Source: JAEUOS01 sp046160545
GTDB lineage: Bacteria; Pseudomonadota; Gammaproteobacteria; Burkholderiales; JAEUOS01
Length of the DNA stretch: 64,000 bases
NCBI GenBank assembly: GCA_046160545.1
Contig: JBJXGS010000184.1
Coordinates: 1 to 64,000 of the forward strand
Reading direction: 5' to 3'
This document shows positions 29,336 through 37,947 of the stretch, in pieces. Below the pieces are notes generated by a model. It saw only the letters and a list, made by a program, of their open reading frames with translations, was not told the DNA's origin and ran no database searches. Numbering within the stretch: the first letter of the stretch is position 1; each line of letters begins with the position of its first letter. The translations under genes were made by a program, and so were the position numbers.

Positions 29336-29507
29336 CCAATTGGCCTGATGGCGTTAAGCTCAAGTGACCGTTGCTTTATTGCAACATTCTTAATCCCAGG
29401 TATTACAAAGGCTTGGAGAAATTTGTTAACGTGCTGCCTAATGTGAGGCCGCGCCTGTTGCGCGCGCCTGGCGGAACCCTTCGCAAACTGGGGATCTTTC
29501 GCACACC
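29336..29507. other. A+T-richer spacer before the ParA gene
   Basis: This 172-base intergenic stretch is noticeably richer in A and T than its neighbours. It contains a small hairpin, GTTGC (29370-29374) and GCAAC (29381-29385) with loop TTTATT, which could be a weak terminator for the receptor gene. I found no convincing promoter for the downstream gene. Confidence 0.4.
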
Positions 29508-30317
29508 ATGGCAGTCTTCGCAGTCGTCAATCGCAAGGGCGGCACCGGCAAGTCGACGCTGGCCACCCATATTGCCGCCTATCTGGCCGGCCAGGGTCAC
29601 GAGGTCATGCTGGGCGACGTGGACCGCCAGCAGTCCTCGCGCCTTTGGCTGGGGCTGCGCCCAGAGACACGTCCACCGATCCACGGCTGGACCATCGACG
29701 ATCGCAACTTTGCGCGTCCACCGGCCGGGGTCAAGCATGTAGTACTCGACACCCCTGGTGGTTTTCAAGGTATTGGTCTCATGAAGGTGGCCATGTACGC
29801 GGATGCGATCCTGATTCCCGCGACACCATCCTTGTTCGACCGTCGCGCCGCCGCCGACTGCATCAAGGAACTGCGCGGGCTGCCCCGCGTGCAACTGGGC
29901 AAATGCCGCCTGGCCAGCGTCGGCATGCGCATCGACGGGCGCACGCGCAATGCGCAGTTGCTGGAAACCTGGGCCGGCAGCGAGGGCATCCTGCATCTCG
30001 GGACGATCAAGGAGGCGCAAATCTACGCCCGCTGCCTGGAGCAAGGTCTTTCGATGTTCGATTTTCCGCGCAATCGCAGCATCGACATGTACCTGTCCGA
30101 GTGGGGCGCGATAACCGGTTGGGTCGACACCACCATGGCGGAGGCGGCGCTGGCGCCGGCTGCGCCGGTCTCGACCTCGCAACCAGGCAACGTGGTGCAC
30201 GCGCGTCCGACGCCGATCCTGAAGTCGGTGCCCCTGTTGCGCTCGGGGACGGCCGAGCGCCGTCCCGCGGAGCTGGCTGACGTCGGCCCGGAGACCCCGG
30301 CGTTTCTGCGCGCCTGA
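29508..30317 (+). CDS. ParA/MinD-family ATPase, orphan
   Basis: A 269-residue P-loop ATPase with the deviant Walker A KGGTGKST (10-17), the 'GDVDRQQSSRLW' switch resembling the ParA DxDPQ segment, and a Walker B region 'VVLDTPGGF'. Residues after about 215 form a Pro/Ala-rich tail absent from classical ParA. No parB or centromere-like repeats are nearby, so it more likely positions a protein cluster or membrane machine than segregates the chromosome. That is inference. Flanked by the Bug receptor and an MFS carrier. Confidence 0.85.
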   Translation: MAVFAVVNRKGGTGKSTLATHIAAYLAGQGHEVMLGDVDRQQSSRLWLGLRPETRPPIHGWTIDDRNFARPPAGVKHVVLDTPGGFQGIGLMKVAMYADAILIPATPSLFDRRAAADCIKELRGLPRVQLGKCRLASVGMRIDGRTRNAQLLETWAGSEGILHLGTIKEAQIYARCLEQGLSMFDFPRNRSIDMYLSEWGAITGWVDTTMAEAALAPAAPVSTSQPGNVVHARPTPILKSVPLLRSGTAERRPAELADVGPETPAFLRA

Positions 30318-30406
30318 AAGTTGCCCACGCCCGGGCGGTGTAAGCTGCCCGCCGTGTCTTCCCTGCATCAGCCGCTGACGCCGTTCCGGCGCGGTCACAC
30401 TTCGTC

Positions 30407-31669
30407 ATGACGGGAGCCGTCGTCGCCGGCCGCGAGCTCATCGACTCACGTTTTGCCGCCTGGCGCCTGGTTGTCGCACTTGCGTTGATGACCATCGGCG
30501 GCGCCGGCATGTACGTCGTGCCGGTCGTCCTGCCGGTGGTACAAGCCGAGTTTGGTGTTGCGCGCGGCGATGCGTCGCTTCCCTACACCCTGCTGATGAT
30601 TGGCTTTGGCGTCGGGGGCGTCATCATGGGGCGGCTCGCGGACCGCTTCGGCATCATGCTGCCGCTTCTGGTCGGCGCAGTGAGCCTGTCGTTGGGTTTC
30701 GCTGCCGCCGCCTTCTCGACCGGAATTCTCGGTTTCATGTTGGTGCATGGCCTGCTGATCGGACTCCTGGGCAGTTCCGCGACATTCGCACCCTTGATCG
30801 CAGATGCATCGTTGTGGTTCGAGAAGCGCCGCGGTATCGCAGTGGCGGTGTGCGCCAGCGGCAACTATCTGGCCGGTACGGTGTGGCCGCCAATCGTGCA
30901 GGCGCTGATCGAGGCGATCGGCTGGCGCCAGACCTACCTGGCGCTGGCGGGTTTCGCGCTGGTGAGCATCAGTGCGCTGGCGCTGACCATGCGTGTGCGC
31001 CCGCCGCCGGCCCAAAGCGTGGTGCAGGTCGGCAGCGCACTGGCATCCGACCGCCCTTTCGGCCTCAAACCGGGGCAGGCTCAGGCGCTCTTGTGTGTCG
31101 CCGGAATCGCCTGTTGCGTGGCCATGTCCATGCCCCAGGTGCATATCGTCGCGTATTGCGGCGACCTGGGCTTCGGGGCCGCGCGCGGGGCGCAGATGCT
31201 TTCGCTGATGCTTGGGTTCGGTGTCGTCAGCCGCCTTATCTCCGGCGCGATCTGTGATCGTATCGGCGGGCTGCGTACCCTGCTGCTGGGGTCTGCCCTG
31301 CAATGCGTGGCGTTGCTGCTTTTCCTGCCGTTCGACGAGCTCTGGTCGCTATTCCTGGTTTCCGCTCTCTTCGGCCTTTTCCAGGGCGGAATTGTTCCTG
31401 CCTACGCGATCATTGTGCGCGAGTACTTCGCTCCGGCCGATGCGGGCGCCCGGGTGGGCACCGTAATCATGTTCACCCTTTTGGGCATGGCGCTGGGTGG
31501 CTGGATGTCAGGCGTTGTTTTCGACCTCACCGGTTCGTATCGGGCGGCATTTTTAAACGGGGTCGGCTGGAACCTCCTCAATATGACGATCGTGATCATT
31601 CTGTTGTGGCGCGTGGGGCGCATCAAAGCGCGTCACACGAGTGCGGCCGGAAAGCCGCTTGGCGTTTAG
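30407..31669 (+). CDS. Major facilitator superfamily transporter
   Basis: Inner-membrane carrier of 420 residues with 12 predicted helices. The loop 2-3 signature is 'GRLADRFGIMLPL', and a second, shorter copy 'CDRIGGLRTLLLG' is in the C half. The family resembles monocarboxylate/oxalate-formate-type MFS proteins; substrate unknown. No Shine-Dalgarno is evident before the ATG. The Bug receptor upstream is not a known partner of MFS carriers. Confidence 0.88.
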   Translation: MTGAVVAGRELIDSRFAAWRLVVALALMTIGGAGMYVVPVVLPVVQAEFGVARGDASLPYTLLMIGFGVGGVIMGRLADRFGIMLPLLVGAVSLSLGFAAAAFSTGILGFMLVHGLLIGLLGSSATFAPLIADASLWFEKRRGIAVAVCASGNYLAGTVWPPIVQALIEAIGWRQTYLALAGFALVSISALALTMRVRPPPAQSVVQVGSALASDRPFGLKPGQAQALLCVAGIACCVAMSMPQVHIVAYCGDLGFGAARGAQMLSLMLGFGVVSRLISGAICDRIGGLRTLLLGSALQCVALLLFLPFDELWSLFLVSALFGLFQGGIVPAYAIIVREYFAPADAGARVGTVIMFTLLGMALGGWMSGVVFDLTGSYRAAFLNGVGWNLLNMTIVIILLWRVGRIKARHTSAAGKPLGV

Positions 31670-31708
31670 ACTTGCGTTACCCCCGATTCTGCTGCGCGCG
31701 AAAATCGC

Positions 31709-32089
31709 ATGCCCCGCTCCATTCTTCCTGAATCGCGCATCCACCCGGCGATTCGCGACTTCGTCGCCGGCAACCGCTCGGCGGTTGTCCGCGAGGTCGA
31801 GGCTGCCATCGCAGCCGACGATATCGTGGTCGTCGGCATGCGCCAGAATCCGTTTCCGCGCAAGGCGAGAAAGCTCCTTGAAGCGCGCGGCCTTGTATAT
31901 CGCTACCTCGAATACGGCAGCTACCTGTCCGCCTGGCGATTGCGCGGCGCGCTCAAGATGTGGAGCGGCTGGCCGACGCTGCCGATGGTGTTCATCAAGG
32001 GGGTGTTGGTCGGTGGGGCGGGGGACTTGCAGCGCCTCGATGAGAGCGGCGAACTCAAGCGCCTTCTGGACTCACCGCGACCCGCCTGA
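31709..32089 (+). CDS. Glutaredoxin-like protein lacking active-site cysteine
   Basis: A 126-residue thioredoxin-fold protein with the monothiol glutaredoxin layout, but no cysteine anywhere. Where the CGFS motif should be it reads 'MRQNPFPRKARKLL' (44-57). The cis-proline region 'WPTLPMVFIKG' (88-98) and a glutathione-site-like 'VGGAGDL' (101-107) remain. It cannot do thiol redox chemistry or ligate an Fe-S cluster through cysteine; a binding or scaffolding role is possible. It lies between an MFS gene and a sensor kinase on the same strand. Confidence 0.82.
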   Translation: MPRSILPESRIHPAIRDFVAGNRSAVVREVEAAIAADDIVVVGMRQNPFPRKARKLLEARGLVYRYLEYGSYLSAWRLRGALKMWSGWPTLPMVFIKGVLVGGAGDLQRLDESGELKRLLDSPRPA

Positions 32090-32113
32090 CCAGGCGCTCG
32101 GCCGCGCATCGAC

Positions 32114-33415
32114 GTGTCTCTTCTCGACGCCTTGATCGCGCCTGCGCTCCACGGCGATGCCGCGGCGAGGCAGCAGGCACGTGCAGTCGTGCGATCGCTG
32201 CTGGCGATCTCGGCAACCCTCGCAGGCTTGCTGGTAGGGTTTCTGCTCTTGCGCAGCGCGCCTGCAGCAGTCGAGGTAGCCATGTTTGCGGTGGCGTTGG
32301 TGATCCCGCTGGCGGGCATCGCGCTGATGCGGGCGACCGGACGCATCGTTGCCGGCCTCATGCTCAGCACCCTGGCCGGCATTGCTCTGATCGGCGCCTG
32401 GGCATGGGTCACCGGGGGTATCAATTCCGTGGTGTTGCCGTGGGCGCTGGCGCTGCTCGCGCTGTTGTCGATTTTCGGCAACCTCCCGCTGCTGGGGGGA
32501 GCTGCCGCATTGCTTGCTGTCATGCTGGTGCTCCTCTATGTGGCCACGGTGCGCGACTGGACGCCGGCATCGATCCTGCCCGGGGAGCTGGTCGACGAGA
32601 TGTTGCTGCTGTCGCTCTTGTCCTCGGCCCTCTTGACAGTAATCGCGGCCGCGCTGGTGCTGCGCGAACGCGAACAGTCACGTGTGCGCTTGCGCGCCGC
32701 GCATCGCGACGCGCTGGCAGCCAGCCGTGCCAAGTCGGCGTTTCTGGCGTCGGTCAGCCACGAATTCCGCACACCGTTGGCCGCGATGATCGGCTACGCC
32801 GAAGTGCTCAAGCTCGACCGAGACGAGCCTTTGTCGCACACCCAGGGCGGACATGTCGAGCGCATTCTCGTTGCCGGTGATCACCTGTTGGCGCTCATCA
32901 ACCAAACCATAGAGATGGGGCGCATCGAGGCTGGCGAGCTCGAGCTGCGGATCGAGGCGGTGCGGGTTGGCGAAGCCGTGGCTGCTGCGCTGGCGATGGT
33001 CGAGTTGCCGGCGGGACGGCGCGGCATCGTGATCGACAATCGGTTGCGTCACACGCCCGCGGTATTCGTTTGCGCCGACGCGACACGCTTGAAGCAAGTG
33101 CTCATGAACCTGATCTCGAACGCGCTGAAATTCAATCGCGATGACGGCAGTGTCACCATTGCGACAGCGGGCGGCTCACCCGGCTTCACGCGCATCAGCG
33201 TGACCGACACCGGGCTGGGCATCGCGGCGGATCTTCTGCCCGGGATCTTCGACACCTATGCAAGAGAAGGCGGCGCATCGTCTCGCCAGGGTGCGCGCGG
33301 CCTGGGCCTGTCCATCGCCCATCGCCTGGTGGCGGCCATGGGCGGCAGCACCGGGGTGGAATCGACCCTCGGCGAGGGCTCGACGTTTTGGATCGAACTG
33401 CCTGGCGCAGATTGA
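32114..33415 (+). CDS. Membrane sensor histidine kinase without adjacent regulator
   Basis: 433 residues. About six hydrophobic helices (28-185) form the input domain, with no large periplasmic loop. HisKA carries the phospho-acceptor H216 in 'SHEFRTPLAAMIGYAE'. HATPase_c has an N box 'NLISNALKFN', G1 'DTGLGIA' and G2 'GARGLGLSIA'. GTG is the start; the neighbouring regulator gene expected for a two-component pair is absent, so its partner is encoded elsewhere. The convergent SRPBCC gene ends 7 bases away. Confidence 0.88.
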   Translation: MSLLDALIAPALHGDAAARQQARAVVRSLLAISATLAGLLVGFLLLRSAPAAVEVAMFAVALVIPLAGIALMRATGRIVAGLMLSTLAGIALIGAWAWVTGGINSVVLPWALALLALLSIFGNLPLLGGAAALLAVMLVLLYVATVRDWTPASILPGELVDEMLLLSLLSSALLTVIAAALVLREREQSRVRLRAAHRDALAASRAKSAFLASVSHEFRTPLAAMIGYAEVLKLDRDEPLSHTQGGHVERILVAGDHLLALINQTIEMGRIEAGELELRIEAVRVGEAVAAALAMVELPAGRRGIVIDNRLRHTPAVFVCADATRLKQVLMNLISNALKFNRDDGSVTIATAGGSPGFTRISVTDTGLGIAADLLPGIFDTYAREGGASSRQGARGLGLSIAHRLVAAMGGSTGVESTLGEGSTFWIELPGAD

Positions 33416-33422
33416 GACCGCC

Positions 33423-33890
33423 CTACAGCTCGCTTTGGGCAGCGAGGCGGCGTATCAGGCGCACCGCGTCGACGTCGGCTGCGACATAGGCCTGCTTGAC
33501 GAAGCCCTCATAGAACTCGCCGGCCGGGGCGCTACCGGGCGGGACGCCGGTCTCGTACTCGAAGCGCACGAACAGTTGCCCGGGGTACGGAGCCTCGATC
33601 GTGGTGATCATGCGCGAGCGCGCGACGGCGAGCTCCGGTTCGACCTCGACACACAGGCGATCCGGAGCGAAAAACCGCACGGTGTCATGGACCACTAACG
33701 AGCCGAAGCGCAGCTCGCGCCGCACCCAGTCGGGGCCTTGTTCGACGAGCCTGGCGGCATCGATGTTCGCGGAAAACCGTTGCGGGTCGAGGGCGCGCAG
33801 CTTGAGGCCGCCCCACACCTGCTCGCGCGTAAGCGGGTCGATCAGCGGATTGAACGGGTCGTTGATCTGCACCAGGTGCGCAAATTTCAA
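33423..33890 (-). CDS. SRPBCC-fold protein, DUF1857/AtaL-like
   Basis: 155 residues. 'MKFAHLVQINDPFNPLIDPLTREQVWGGL' is the DUF1857 N-terminus, a START-like ligand-binding fold related to polyketide cyclases. Molecular function is not established. Its start overlaps the stop of the dioxygenase-like gene upstream by four bases, so the two are translated together. Confidence 0.85.
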   Translation of the reverse strand: MKFAHLVQINDPFNPLIDPLTREQVWGGLKLRALDPQRFSANIDAARLVEQGPDWVRRELRFGSLVVHDTVRFFAPDRLCVEVEPELAVARSRMITTIEAPYPGQLFVRFEYETGVPPGSAPAGEFYEGFVKQAYVAADVDAVRLIRRLAAQSEL

Positions 33891-34681
33891 GCCGCGCCTC
33901 CCCAGATGCAGCTAAGCATGCTGATCGACCCCATGTCGATGCCGGAAACAGGAAAAGTGACAGGCTCCGCGTGATGGCGCGCTCCGGCTATCACGAGGAG
34001 CGGCAAGAGGTGTTCGGGACTCGGGTTGGCCAGGCGCGCATCCGCATCATCATCCACCAGATGCAGCAAGGCAGCCTCGTCGCCGGCAACAAGGGCTGCG
34101 CGCACCTTGGACTCGAAGCGGGTCGCCCACGGATAGGCGGGCACGTTGCTGCCTTTACGCATGGCACGCAGGTTGTGCACCACGTTGCCGCTGCCCGCAA
34201 TGAGCACCCCGGTCTCCCGCAATTCACGCAAGCGCCGACCGACTTCAAGGTGATGACCGGCTGGCTGATTCAGGTCGAGGGACAGCTGCACGACCGGAAC
34301 ATCAGCGGCCGGATAGGCATGGCGCAGGACGCACCAGGTGCCATGGTCCAGGCCCCAGGCCTCATCCATCGCCACCGGCAACGGCGCGAGCATTGCGCGC
34401 ACCCGACGCGCCAGGTCAGCGCAGCCCGGGGCTGGATAGTCGAGGGCGTACAGTTCCGCCGGAAAGCCCTGGAAGTCGTGGATCGTCGCAGGCCGATCCT
34501 GGGCGGTGACTGCGAGCCCCGCAGTGCACCAATGAGCCGAGATCATGAGGATCGCCTGCGGAGGCGCCATTGCCCGAGCGATGGCGCGCCAGGCGCGCGG
34601 GAAGGCGCCATCGTCGAGCGCCAGCATGGGGCTGCCGTGGCCGAAGAACACAAGAGGCATGCGCGCAGAGTTCGAACTCAT
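33887..34681 (-). CDS. ygiD: LigB-type extradiol dioxygenase (4,5-DOPA dioxygenase family)
   Basis: Class III non-heme iron dioxygenase of 264 residues, like E. coli YgiD, which opens catecholic rings. Metal/active-site histidines are in 'FFGHGSPM' (H14), 'ISAHWCT', 'LDHGTW' and 'GNVVHNL'. The physiological substrate here is unknown. The start overlaps the methyltransferase stop by four bases and the end overlaps the SRPBCC start, giving a three-gene coupled unit. Confidence 0.88.
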   Translation of the reverse strand: MSSNSARMPLVFFGHGSPMLALDDGAFPRAWRAIARAMAPPQAILMISAHWCTAGLAVTAQDRPATIHDFQGFPAELYALDYPAPGCADLARRVRAMLAPLPVAMDEAWGLDHGTWCVLRHAYPAADVPVVQLSLDLNQPAGHHLEVGRRLRELRETGVLIAGSGNVVHNLRAMRKGSNVPAYPWATRFESKVRAALVAGDEAALLHLVDDDADARLANPSPEHLLPLLVIAGARHHAEPVTFPVSGIDMGSISMLSCIWGGAA

Positions 34682-35250
34682 GCGCGCTTGTGCTCCGGCT
34701 TGATGGTCCAGAGATAGGCCTTGCGGTAGCGCGTCGGCACATCAAAGCTGCGGTCTGGTGCCCAGTCGCCCATGTCGAAGGCGTTGGAGACGATGCGCGA
34801 CCCGACGGCCAGTTCCTTCCACAACTTGGGCCGCAACTTGAGATTGAGTTCCGGCAACAGGTACAGGGTGATCACGCTGGCCGGAGAAAGGTCGACGGTG
34901 AAGATGTCGCGCACCGCGAAGCGCACCCGGTCATCGACGCGCTCGGCCAGCGCATTCGCGGTGGCCCATTCGACCAGATTGGGATTGAGGTCGAACCCCA
35001 GTCCCTGCGCGCCGCGTCGCGCGGCGGCCACCACAAAGCGGCCGTCACCGCAACCGAGGTCGTAAACGCGGTCGCCAGCGCCGACCTTGGCGGCACTGAT
35101 GAGGGTTTCGACGACCGCCAGCGGTGTCGGCTCGTACACAACGTCGGCCGTGCGGGTCGGCACGCAGGGCTGGGCACCCGATCCCTGCGCCAGCGCGGCG
35201 GGGGCGAATGCGGCCGGCAGTGCGGCGTTGAGAAACAAGCGACGGTCCAT
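34678..35250 (-). CDS. SAM-dependent methyltransferase-fold protein with Tat-type signal
   Basis: A 190-residue class I methyltransferase-fold protein. Motif I 'VYDLGCGDGRF' (about 63-73) and an acidic strand 'GFDLNPNLV' fit SAM binding. The N-terminus MDRRLFLNAALPAAFAPAALAQG has the twin arginine, a hydrophobic core and an AxA cleavage site, as in Tat export. That is odd because SAM is cytoplasmic. The start at 35250 was chosen to include the RR motif; an open frame extends to 35739 but is antisense to the radical SAM gene. First gene of the unit with ygiD and the SRPBCC gene. Confidence 0.82.
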   Translation of the reverse strand: MDRRLFLNAALPAAFAPAALAQGSGAQPCVPTRTADVVYEPTPLAVVETLISAAKVGAGDRVYDLGCGDGRFVVAAARRGAQGLGFDLNPNLVEWATANALAERVDDRVRFAVRDIFTVDLSPASVITLYLLPELNLKLRPKLWKELAVGSRIVSNAFDMGDWAPDRSFDVPTRYRKAYLWTIKPEHKRA

Positions 35251-35325
35251 GCTAGCGCTCCGGGCTGATCTGGGGTGACGATTATCGCAAGTCGCGTGCA
35301 TGCGACGCGTAGAATCGCGCCGCCC

Positions 35326-36882
35326 ATGGCCGACATACTCCTGACCACCCTGAATGCGCGCTATTCGCACGCCTCTCTCGGGTTGCGCTACCTGCACGCC
35401 AACCTCGGCGCGCGCCGCGATGACGCGCAGATCATCGAATTCGTGCTCGGTGTCAAGGCAGAGGTCGCGGTCGAACGAATTCTGGCGACAGGGCCACGCG
35501 TTGTCGGCTTTGGTGTCTACATCTGGAACGTCGAGGAAACGACACGCATCGTCGCGATCCTGAAGACCGTCGCCCCGCATGTCAAGGTGGTCCTTGGCGG
35601 GCCGGAAGTGAGCTACGAAACCGAAGCGCAGCGCATTTGCGCGCTGGCCGACCATGTCGTCACTGGCTGGGGCGAAGTGACCTTCGCACATCTGGTCAAT
35701 GCGATCCTGGACGGGCCGCGCCCCCTGATGAAGGTGCACGCCGGCGTACAGCCGCCACTCGACAGCCTGGTCATGCCCTACGACCTGTACGATGCCAGTG
35801 ACATCGCGCAGCGCAATCTCTATGTCGAGGCCTCACGGGGCTGCCCTTTCAAATGCGAGTTCTGTCTGTCAGCATTGGACAAGACCGCGTGGCCCTTCGA
35901 CCTGGCGCTGTTCCTCGGGCACATGGACGCCCTTTATCGCCGCGGCGCGCGGGTGTTCCGCTTTGTCGACCGTACGTTCAACCTGAATCCGCGCACCGGG
36001 CGGGCGATCCTCGATTTTTTCCTGGCGCGCATCGAGGCGGCGCCAGAGGATCCCTGCTTTGTTCACTTCGAGGTCGTGCCTGACCACCTGCCCGATGTGC
36101 TCAAGGAGTCGATCAAGCGATTTCCTGCCGGCACCCTTCAGTTCGAGATCGGCATCCAGACCTTCGATCCGGAAGTACAGGCGCGCATTTCTCGCCGCCA
36201 GGACAATGAGCGCGCCGCCGCCAACATTCGCTGGCTGCGCGAGCATTCCTGCGCACACCTGCATGTCGATCTGATCGCCGGCCTGCCAGGGGAGGACCTC
36301 GCGTCGTTCGCGCGCGGTTTCGACACACTCTGCGACCTGGGGCCGCACGAGATTCAGGTTGGGGTTCTCAAGCGTTTGCGTGGTACGCCGATCATCCGGC
36401 ATTCAGAGGCGTACGCCATGCGCTACAACCCGGATCCGCCGTACAACGTACTGGCGACCGGCGCGATCGGATTCGAGGACATGCAGCGGATCGGGCGCTT
36501 TGCCCGCTACTGGGACTTGATCGCCAACTCCGGACGTTTCGCAGCGACCCTGCCGTGGTTGCTCGATCGCCAGGCAGGATCCCGATTCGCGCGCTTCATG
36601 CGCCTTGCCGACTGGCTTTATGCGCGTGACGGTCAGACACATGGCATCGCGATGGAGCGCCTGTTTCGCCTGGTCGGCGAGCATCTGGTCGACGCGCTCG
36701 GCCTGCCGGCCGGCGAAGTCGGGGCAAGTCTCAAGAAAGACTACATGGCCACCGGCGGCAAGGGTTCGTTCGAATTCGCCGGGACGACTGTCTCGGCGAC
36801 GCAGGCGGTGACACGCCTGCCGCGACGCCAGGCGCGCCATGCTGCCGCGCGCGGCTCAGGCGCGGCGCCGCGACCAGCTTAG
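35326..36882 (+). CDS. B12-binding radical SAM protein (DUF4080-type)
   Basis: 518 residues. The N-terminal cobalamin-binding domain (1-140, with 'VVLGGPEVSYE') is followed by the radical SAM core, whose cluster-binding cysteines are C173, C177 and C180 (CPFKCEFC). The C-terminal part matches DUF4080. Similar proteins act as methylases or cyclases, but the substrate is unknown. A TAGAAT (35310-35315) lies 10 bases before the ATG and may be its -10. The stop overlaps the convergent pyrD end by four bases. Confidence 0.88.
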   Translation: MADILLTTLNARYSHASLGLRYLHANLGARRDDAQIIEFVLGVKAEVAVERILATGPRVVGFGVYIWNVEETTRIVAILKTVAPHVKVVLGGPEVSYETEAQRICALADHVVTGWGEVTFAHLVNAILDGPRPLMKVHAGVQPPLDSLVMPYDLYDASDIAQRNLYVEASRGCPFKCEFCLSALDKTAWPFDLALFLGHMDALYRRGARVFRFVDRTFNLNPRTGRAILDFFLARIEAAPEDPCFVHFEVVPDHLPDVLKESIKRFPAGTLQFEIGIQTFDPEVQARISRRQDNERAAANIRWLREHSCAHLHVDLIAGLPGEDLASFARGFDTLCDLGPHEIQVGVLKRLRGTPIIRHSEAYAMRYNPDPPYNVLATGAIGFEDMQRIGRFARYWDLIANSGRFAATLPWLLDRQAGSRFARFMRLADWLYARDGQTHGIAMERLFRLVGEHLVDALGLPAGEVGASLKKDYMATGGKGSFEFAGTTVSATQAVTRLPRRQARHAAARGSGAAPRPA

Positions 36883-37910
36883 CGCCCGCGCAGTGCGGAC
36901 GCGACCTCGGCGATCAGCGCCGGGCCGCGGTAGATGAGTCCGGTATAGAACTGCACCAGACTGGCGCCGGCTTCCATCTTGGCGCGTGCGTCAGCACCGC
37001 TCATGATGCCGCCGACACCGATGATCGGAAGCGCCCGATCGAGGTGATGAGCCAGTTCGCGAATCACGCGATTGGATGGCTCGAAGACTGGCGCGCCGGA
37101 GAGTCCGCCGGTCTCCTCCGCATGCGGCAGTCCGGCGACCCCCAGGCGCGCAACAGTCGTGTTGGTTGCAGTGATTGCATCAATGCGGTGGTGCACGGCC
37201 AGTCGCGCGACGGTCTCGACTTGCGCGGCGTCCAGGTCCGGGGCGATCTTGATCGACAGCGGCACATAACGTCCATCGCGGTCGGCCAAGCGCGCCTGGT
37301 CGCGCTTCATGCGCTTGAGAATCGGGGCGAGTGCATCCTCGTCCTGCAGCGCACGCAGATTCTTGGTGTTGGGGGACGAGACGTTGATGGTCGCGAATGC
37401 GACATGCGCATGCAGTTTTTCGAAGCAGGTGGCGTAGTCGTCGGCTGCGCGCTCGAGCGGGGTGGCGAGATTCTTGCCGAGGTTGACACCGATCACACCC
37501 GGCCAGCGTGCGGCCCGCAGTCGCGCGAGCAGGAAGTCGACGCCGAAATTGTTGAATCCCAGGCGATTGATGACCGCGCGCGCGCGCGGCAGGCGAAATA
37601 CGCGCGGCTGCGGGTTGCCGGTTTGTCCTAAAGGCGTTACCCCGCCGAGTTCAAGAAAGCCGAATCCGAGGGCGCCGTAGCCGGGTATGCACTCGCCGTT
37701 CTTGTCCGCTCCAGCGGCCAGCCCGACCGGATTGGGGAAGCGAATGCCCATGACGGTGCGCGGGTCGTCGGGCACGCGCGCGGCGACAAGGCGGGTAGTT
37801 CCGGTGGCGGCCATCGCATTGAGGGCACGCATGGTCGCCGCATGCGCGACTTCGGGGTCCAGACGAAACAGCGCAGCGCGCGCCAGCGGGAAGGCGGCGG
37901 AGAACGTCAC
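36879..37910 (-). CDS. pyrD: Dihydroorotate dehydrogenase (quinone), class 2
   Basis: Membrane-associated flavoenzyme (343 residues) that oxidises dihydroorotate to orotate with quinone. The N-terminal helices needed for membrane contact are present ('FPLARAALFRLDPEVAHA'). 'GLAAGADKNGE', 'NVSSPNTKNLR' with the catalytic serine, 'KIAPDLD' and 'IGVGGIMSG' follow. It is convergent with the radical SAM gene. Confidence 0.96.
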   Translation of the reverse strand: MTFSAAFPLARAALFRLDPEVAHAATMRALNAMAATGTTRLVAARVPDDPRTVMGIRFPNPVGLAAGADKNGECIPGYGALGFGFLELGGVTPLGQTGNPQPRVFRLPRARAVINRLGFNNFGVDFLLARLRAARWPGVIGVNLGKNLATPLERAADDYATCFEKLHAHVAFATINVSSPNTKNLRALQDEDALAPILKRMKRDQARLADRDGRYVPLSIKIAPDLDAAQVETVARLAVHHRIDAITATNTTVARLGVAGLPHAEETGGLSGAPVFEPSNRVIRELAHHLDRALPIIGVGGIMSGADARAKMEAGASLVQFYTGLIYRGPALIAEVASALRGR

Positions 37911-37947
37911 TGATCTACTCGCGGTTCAGGCCCGCTTGCGGGCGCCC

